Positions 5,414-8,530 of a DNA stretch of 8,530 nucleotides are shown here, one piece after another; position 1 is the first letter of the stretch, and the number at the start of each line of letters is the position of its first letter. The position numbers and the translations under genes are program-made. The notes below the pieces were generated by a model that was not told where the DNA came from, did not search any database, and saw nothing but the letters and a program-made list of their open reading frames with translations. The stretch comes from DASWVC01 sp036401335 (GTDB lineage: Bacteria > Verrucomicrobiota > Verrucomicrobiia > Chthoniobacterales > JAFAMB01): assembly GCA_036401335.1 (NCBI GenBank), contig DASWVC010000387.1:1-8530 (forward strand), read 5' to 3'.

Positions 5414-5965
5414 ATGCCTGCCAGACACCCTGCCGTCTTCTTGGACCGTGACGGAGTGGTCAACCGCCCCCTGATACGGGACGGCAAACCCTACCCGCCC
5501 CGATCGCTCGAGGAATTTGAGCTGCTGCCCGGAGTGCCCGCCGCCTGTGCACAACTGAAGCGAGCCGGTTACCTTTTGGTCGTTGTCACCAACCAGCCGG
5601 ACGTGGGGCGTGGCACGCTAAACCGCGGTGTGGTTGAGGCCATTCACGAACGCATGCTCGTCCTCCTGCCTATTGACCTCATAAAGGTCTGCTACCACGC
5701 GGGTGAGAGGTTTGGGGACACCTGCTCCTGCCGCAAGCCCCGGCCCGGCATGCTTTTGGAAGCCGCGGCAGAACTGCGCATCGACTTGGCCAGCTCTTTT
5801 ATGATCGGTGACCGCTGGCGTGACATGGAGTGCGGACGACGCGCCGGTTGCCGTACCATTTTCATTGATTATGGGTACGATGAAGCCCTACATAGAGTTC
5901 CAGACTTTCGCGCCCCTGACTTGCCCGGGGCCATTCCTTTTGTCATCACGCCGATGCTCGCATGA
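5414..5965 (+). CDS. gmhB: HAD-superfamily heptose-bisphosphate phosphatase (GmhB-like)
   Basis: Cytoplasmic phosphatase that removes the C7 phosphate from D-glycero-D-manno-heptose 1,7-bisphosphate to leave heptose 1-phosphate for nucleotidyl transfer. From ATG 5414 it has 183 residues, normal for GmhB. VFLDRDGVVN (8-17) carries nucleophile Asp11 and acid/base Asp13, and VVVTNQPDVGRG (56-67) is HAD motif II. The GmhB-type zinc loop is complete: Cys93, His95, Cys104 and Cys106, followed by RKPRPGM (107-113) with Lys108. MIGDRWRDMECG (130-141) provides the magnesium-binding Asp133 and Asp137. I chose ATG 5414 because the nucleophile motif normally lies about ten residues from the start; GTG 5279 would add 45 unrelated residues. 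No Shine-Dalgarno is evident. The stop codon overlaps the transaldolase start in ATGA. A histidinol-phosphatase role is less likely in this context. Confidence 0.85.
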   Translation: MPARHPAVFLDRDGVVNRPLIRDGKPYPPRSLEEFELLPGVPAACAQLKRAGYLLVVVTNQPDVGRGTLNRGVVEAIHERMLVLLPIDLIKVCYHAGERFGDTCSCRKPRPGMLLEAAAELRIDLASSFMIGDRWRDMECGRRAGCRTIFIDYGYDEALHRVPDFRAPDLPGAIPFVITPMLA

Positions 5966-6681
5966 CCAAGCTCGAAAACCTCACGGTAAGAATCTTCGCC
6001 GACGGCGCTGACCTCGCCGGCATGCTCGACCTTTACCGTAACCCCCTCATCAAAGGCCTGACCACCAACCCCACGCTGATGCGCAAAGCCGGCGTGAAAA
6101 ACTACGAGAGCTTCGCAAAGGAAATTCTGCAAAGCGTTCAGACGAAGCCGATCTCGTTCGAGGTTTTCTCGGATGAATTCCCGGACATGCGCCGGCAGGC
6201 GCTCAAGATTCGCGATTGGCAGGGGAACGTCTTCGTAAAAATTCCCATCACGAACTCACACGGGCACTCCTCCATTCCGTTGATCCAGGAGTTGGCCGCC
6301 CAGGGCGTGCAACTCAATGTAACGGCCCTCCTTACGCTCGAACAAGTCCGGCAGGTGGCGGCGGTGCTCAACCCCGAGGTGGCGGCCGTCGTTTCAGTGT
6401 TTGCCGGCCGGATTGCCGATACCGGCCGTCACCCCGATCCCGTGATGCGGGCCAGCAAATCGCTCTTGAGCCATTTGCCCAGGGCGGATCTTCTCTGGGG
6501 GAGCGTGCGCGAGGTGCTGAACATCATGCAGGCCGAGGAATGCGGGTGCGACATCGTCACCGTGCCGCACGACCTCCTGAATAAGGCCATAAAAATGATC
6601 AGCACGGACCTGGAAGCCCTCTCGCTCGACACCGTCAGAATGTTCGCCCGTGACGCCCAGGAAGCCGGCTTCAGCCTTTGA
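5962..6681 (+). CDS. Transaldolase-family protein coupled to the heptose genes
   Basis: A 239-residue single-domain (beta/alpha)8 enzyme of the transaldolase family. It moves a dihydroxyacetone unit through a Schiff base, for example making sedoheptulose 7-phosphate from fructose 6-phosphate and erythrose 4-phosphate. Residues visible by position are Asp14 in IFADGADL, the signature GLTTNPTL (32-39), Glu67 in SFEVFSDE, the Schiff-base Lys93 in VFVKIPIT, Asn119 in NVTALLT, and SVFAGRIAD (145-153) with phosphate-binding Arg150. Phe147 sits where transaldolases have Phe and fructose-6-phosphate aldolases have Tyr, which favours transaldolase. The ATG overlaps the phosphatase stop by 4 bp, indicating translational coupling. 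It is short, like the bacterial MipB/TalC-size group, not the 315-residue TalB. The likely role is supplying sedoheptulose 7-phosphate to the isomerase. A separate general pentose-phosphate role remains possible. Confidence 0.8.
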   Translation: MTKLENLTVRIFADGADLAGMLDLYRNPLIKGLTTNPTLMRKAGVKNYESFAKEILQSVQTKPISFEVFSDEFPDMRRQALKIRDWQGNVFVKIPITNSHGHSSIPLIQELAAQGVQLNVTALLTLEQVRQVAAVLNPEVAAVVSVFAGRIADTGRHPDPVMRASKSLLSHLPRADLLWGSVREVLNIMQAEECGCDIVTVPHDLLNKAIKMISTDLEALSLDTVRMFARDAQEAGFSL

Positions 6682-6807
6682 GAATGCCACCAATCAAAGA
6701 ATGCCAAAAATGTAGAAGCCGTGTGCAGTGGTTCCGGTTCTCTGACCGGCCGGATTTTCGTGCCCTCAAATTTGTGGCATTCCTTTAATTTTTGATTCGT
6801 GGCATTC
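6682..6807. repeat. Imperfect palindrome filling the gap between convergent genes
   Basis: GAATGCCACCAATCAAA (6682-6698) is repeated in inverted form as TTTGATTCGTGGCATTC (6791-6807), matching at 16 of 17 positions. A second inner pair is GAATGCCAAAAAT (6699-6711) with ATTTGTGGCATTC (6770-6782), with one mismatch. The right arm has about 8 extra bases between the two blocks, so the left arm carries a small deletion. The centre holds a 5-bp hairpin, CCGGT (6734-6738) with ACCGG (6745-6749). The left arm begins on the base after the transaldolase stop codon and the right arm ends on the base before the last base of the protease stop codon. It could be a bidirectional terminator or a MITE-like insertion. 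Confidence 0.78.
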
Positions 6808-8391
6808 CTATCGGGCGGGTTGGATCGTCCAAACCGGGTTAGCCGAAAGGTTCGGCAACTGGTAAGCGGGTTGGTAAGGGTTGGCCAATGACCAGGTGCT
6901 TAACTGACCGGTGTCCGGGTTGCTCCAAAAAAGTTGGGCCCGCCCGCCCGCTCCGTCCACGTTAGCCGCGCCCGCAAACACCCACGGTTCTCCGGCAACG
7001 CCGAGGAAAGCTTTGCCGGGAGCACCCGCGCCGTTCATGTACCAGACGCTCACGTACCGGTTTACCGGATCAAACCAAACCAGGTCGTCAATGCCGTCGC
7101 CGTTGCAATCAGCCACTGCGACCAGCCGCCACGTTCCGGTCACTTGACCGTAAAGCGGGTATTGCACGGGTTGAAAGCCTGAGAAAAACCAGGCCGCCAC
7201 GGTCCGGTCAGACGCCTGCCAGATGAGTTCGACCCGTCCTTGCGGGTTGGCGTTCAGGTTCGCCGCCGCCACGATGTTCCAGTCTATTCCCGGGTTCTGT
7301 TCGAAGACTTGCGTCAGGGAAAGTGTGCTTCCCGTTATCCCGTTATTCTTCTGGATGATCACGTCCCCGGAGGTGAAGTCGCGCCAAACCAGATCTGCTT
7401 TCCCGTCCCCGTCGATGTCGCCGACGGCTGCCAGGTAGTAGTTGGGTCCAGGAGCATTTACCGTCAGGTAAAAAGCCGGGTTGACGCCATCCATGATCCA
7501 GATTGCAATCGAGTTGCCGCCGTTGTTTTGCCAGACCACGTCGCTTTTACCGTCACCGTTAAAGTCCGCAAACCCGAATATCCGATAGGCCGAGGTATTG
7601 ATCTGCAGGTAGCTGTAAGCGGCAACGGACAAGCTGTTCATCAACCAAGCCGAGACGTAGCTGCTTGAACCGTTGCGCCAGAACAGGTCCTGCCTGCCAT
7701 CGGCGTTAAAATCACCTGATTTCGGCGCGTAGGTTAGGCCACCGCTGCGGGCGCCGTAAAGGTATTGGCCTCCGGTAACGTCGTCACTGGTGAGTTCGTC
7801 CGTGTCGCTGATCACGGAGTTCATGATCGCCGCGACGTTCTGGCCGTATTGGTCAGGGTGATCCAGGCCTATAAAATGCCCGAGTTCATGGAGCGCAACC
7901 CGGCGTAAGTCGATGGGGGAATCCAAGAGCGGGCCGCGGTAGGAGTTCCACGCGTAAGAAGTGCTGAAGACGATGTCAGTCGGGGCAAATGTGTTTGGGG
8001 TTCCCTGATCGTAGTAGATTTCAGTCACGGCCAAGGTGTCGGCCCCAAGGCTGCTGCCGCCGGCCGCGGAACCAAAACCGGCCTCGCAAAGGTCATTGTT
8101 TTCGTCAAAGCCGTTGGGATTGGTTCCCTCAACGGTCTGGATCTGCAGGTCCGCTAAGTACGAATCCCATGACGCCACAGCCCCTTCAAAAACCTGATTG
8201 TAACTGCCCAGGCCATCAATCAACGGGAAGCCGGCAAGGTTTGTGCCCAGGCTTCCCTGCGATGCCGACAGGTTCACGAACAGCGTTGGATTGGGAATGT
8301 TCCAAACGATGTTTTCCAGCACGAACCCGCTTGCGGGATGGACGGACCACGCGAGGACCAACAGGAGACTCAGGTAAAGCTTTCTCGTCAC
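6808..8391 (-). CDS. Secreted metzincin-like metalloprotease with six FG-GAP/VCBS-type repeats
   Basis: A 527-residue exported protein starting at GTG 8391. Residues 1-22 form a signal peptide: basic TRK, a hydrophobic LYLSLLLVLAWSV core, and likely cleavage after ASG. The catalytic domain has HELGHFIGLDH (168-178), the HExxHxxGxxH zinc motif of metzincins with His168, Glu169, His172 and His178, and a probable Met-turn at Met190 (AIMNSVIS). DIVFSTSYAWNSY (139-151) fits the strand and loop before the active site. Residues from about 220 to 527 hold six repeats about 50 residues apart, at 227, 276, 325, 378, 428 and 477. Four have the calcium-binding DxNxDGxxD pattern, such as DFNGDGKSD; repeats 4 and 6 have lost it. 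Each is followed by a W-rich strand ending near AWxMNG. Together they probably form a beta-propeller that binds a surface or substrate. There is no PEP-CTERM or sortase tail. A matrixin-type peptidase is the best fit; the substrate is unknown. Confidence 0.85.
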   Translation of the reverse strand: MTRKLYLSLLLVLAWSVHPASGFVLENIVWNIPNPTLFVNLSASQGSLGTNLAGFPLIDGLGSYNQVFEGAVASWDSYLADLQIQTVEGTNPNGFDENNDLCEAGFGSAAGGSSLGADTLAVTEIYYDQGTPNTFAPTDIVFSTSYAWNSYRGPLLDSPIDLRRVALHELGHFIGLDHPDQYGQNVAAIMNSVISDTDELTSDDVTGGQYLYGARSGGLTYAPKSGDFNADGRQDLFWRNGSSSYVSAWLMNSLSVAAYSYLQINTSAYRIFGFADFNGDGKSDVVWQNNGGNSIAIWIMDGVNPAFYLTVNAPGPNYYLAAVGDIDGDGKADLVWRDFTSGDVIIQKNNGITGSTLSLTQVFEQNPGIDWNIVAAANLNANPQGRVELIWQASDRTVAAWFFSGFQPVQYPLYGQVTGTWRLVAVADCNGDGIDDLVWFDPVNRYVSVWYMNGAGAPGKAFLGVAGEPWVFAGAANVDGAGGRAQLFWSNPDTGQLSTWSLANPYQPAYQLPNLSANPVWTIQPAR

Positions 8392-8397
8392 AAAAAT

Positions 8398-8401
8398 CCC
8401 T
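8398..8401 (-). promoter_or_regulatory. Shine-Dalgarno for the metalloprotease GTG start
   Basis: On the minus strand AGGG within AAAAAGGGATTTTTGTG lies six bases before GTG 8391. This supports GTG as the start and places it correctly in front of the signal peptide. The site sits in the 12-bp gap after the upstream gene's stop codon. Confidence 0.7.
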
Positions 8402-8403
8402 TT

Positions 8404-8530
8404 TTACTCGTTGGCCGCTTGCCGCACCCGGTCCAGGAACTGCCCGACGGAGTCTGCGGACCGCAAGTACTCCCGGGTGGCCGTCCCGGTCACGGCCGGC
8501 ACCCTGGTCTCGAATTTCTCGTTTGCGTTG
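8404..8530 (-). CDS. C-terminal fragment of an unidentified gene upstream of the metalloprotease
   Basis: On the minus strand an open frame enters from the right edge and stops at TAA (8404-8406), giving 41 residues that end in SVGQFLDRVRQAANE. Third codon positions are almost all G or C, as in the neighbouring genes, which supports real coding sequence. The end looks like an amphipathic helix. I do not recognise the family. The stop is 12 bp from the protease GTG, so the two genes are probably co-transcribed, with this one first. Confidence 0.6.
   Translation of the reverse strand, partial: NANEKFETRVPAVTGTATREYLRSADSVGQFLDRVRQAANE

Noticed and set aside
7223..7668. Plus-strand frames within the metalloprotease gene
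   Set aside because: They are antisense shadows of the repeat domain, which has a clear periodic protein pattern on the minus strand.
1..8530. tRNA, rRNA, insertion sequence transposase or integrase
   Set aside because: I looked on both strands and saw no cloverleaf, no rRNA-like sequence and no transposase or integrase motif.

Overview
The window is GC-rich bacterial DNA. It has dense genes, TTG and GTG starts, few obvious Shine-Dalgarno sequences, a large secreted FG-GAP-repeat protein, and hairpin-forming or palindromic extragenic repeats between convergent genes. This combination fits an environmental Gram-negative bacterium, and a Verrucomicrobiota-like soil or aquatic organism is my best guess. 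No rRNA or other phylogenetic marker is present, so the guess rests on style alone.

Layout. The left edge (1-234, +) is the C-terminus of a probable Gfo/Idh/MocA sugar dehydrogenase. Next comes a GHMP sugar kinase of the HddA type (311-1294, +), preceded by a 10-bp tandem repeat that occupies the ribosome-binding-site position. A 573-bp gene-free stretch (1295-1867) carries three copies of a REP-like hairpin repeat. Two minus-strand genes follow: a small sulfotransferase (1868-2680) and an odd 275-aa membrane protein that looks internally deleted (2736-3563). The plus strand then resumes with a nucleotidyltransferase (3719-4489), a SIS-domain sedoheptulose-7-phosphate isomerase homologue (4568-5167), a GmhB-type HAD phosphatase (5414-5965) and a transaldolase (5962-6681) that overlaps the phosphatase by 4 bp. 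An imperfect palindrome fills the gap to the convergent gene, a 527-aa secreted metzincin-like protease with six FG-GAP-type repeats (6808-8391, -). Twelve bp upstream of that gene, the tail of another minus-strand gene reaches the right edge.

How the genes work together. The kinase, nucleotidyltransferase, isomerase and phosphatase are the four activities of the nucleotide-activated D-glycero-alpha-D-manno-heptose pathway: sedoheptulose-7-P to heptose-7-P to heptose-1,7-bisphosphate to heptose-1-P to NDP-heptose (GDP-heptose in characterised HddA/HddC systems). The transaldolase could supply sedoheptulose-7-P, making a self-contained heptose-donor cassette for a surface glycan. The cassette is split after the kinase by the two opposite-strand genes. 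No glycosyltransferase is in view, so the acceptor is unknown.

I see no wholly new system. The items most worth a second look are the transaldolase coupled to the heptose genes, the altered predicted metal-site residues in the isomerase, the apparently deleted membrane protein, and three kinds of repeat: the 10-bp tandem leader, the REP-like hairpins, and the stop-to-stop palindrome.
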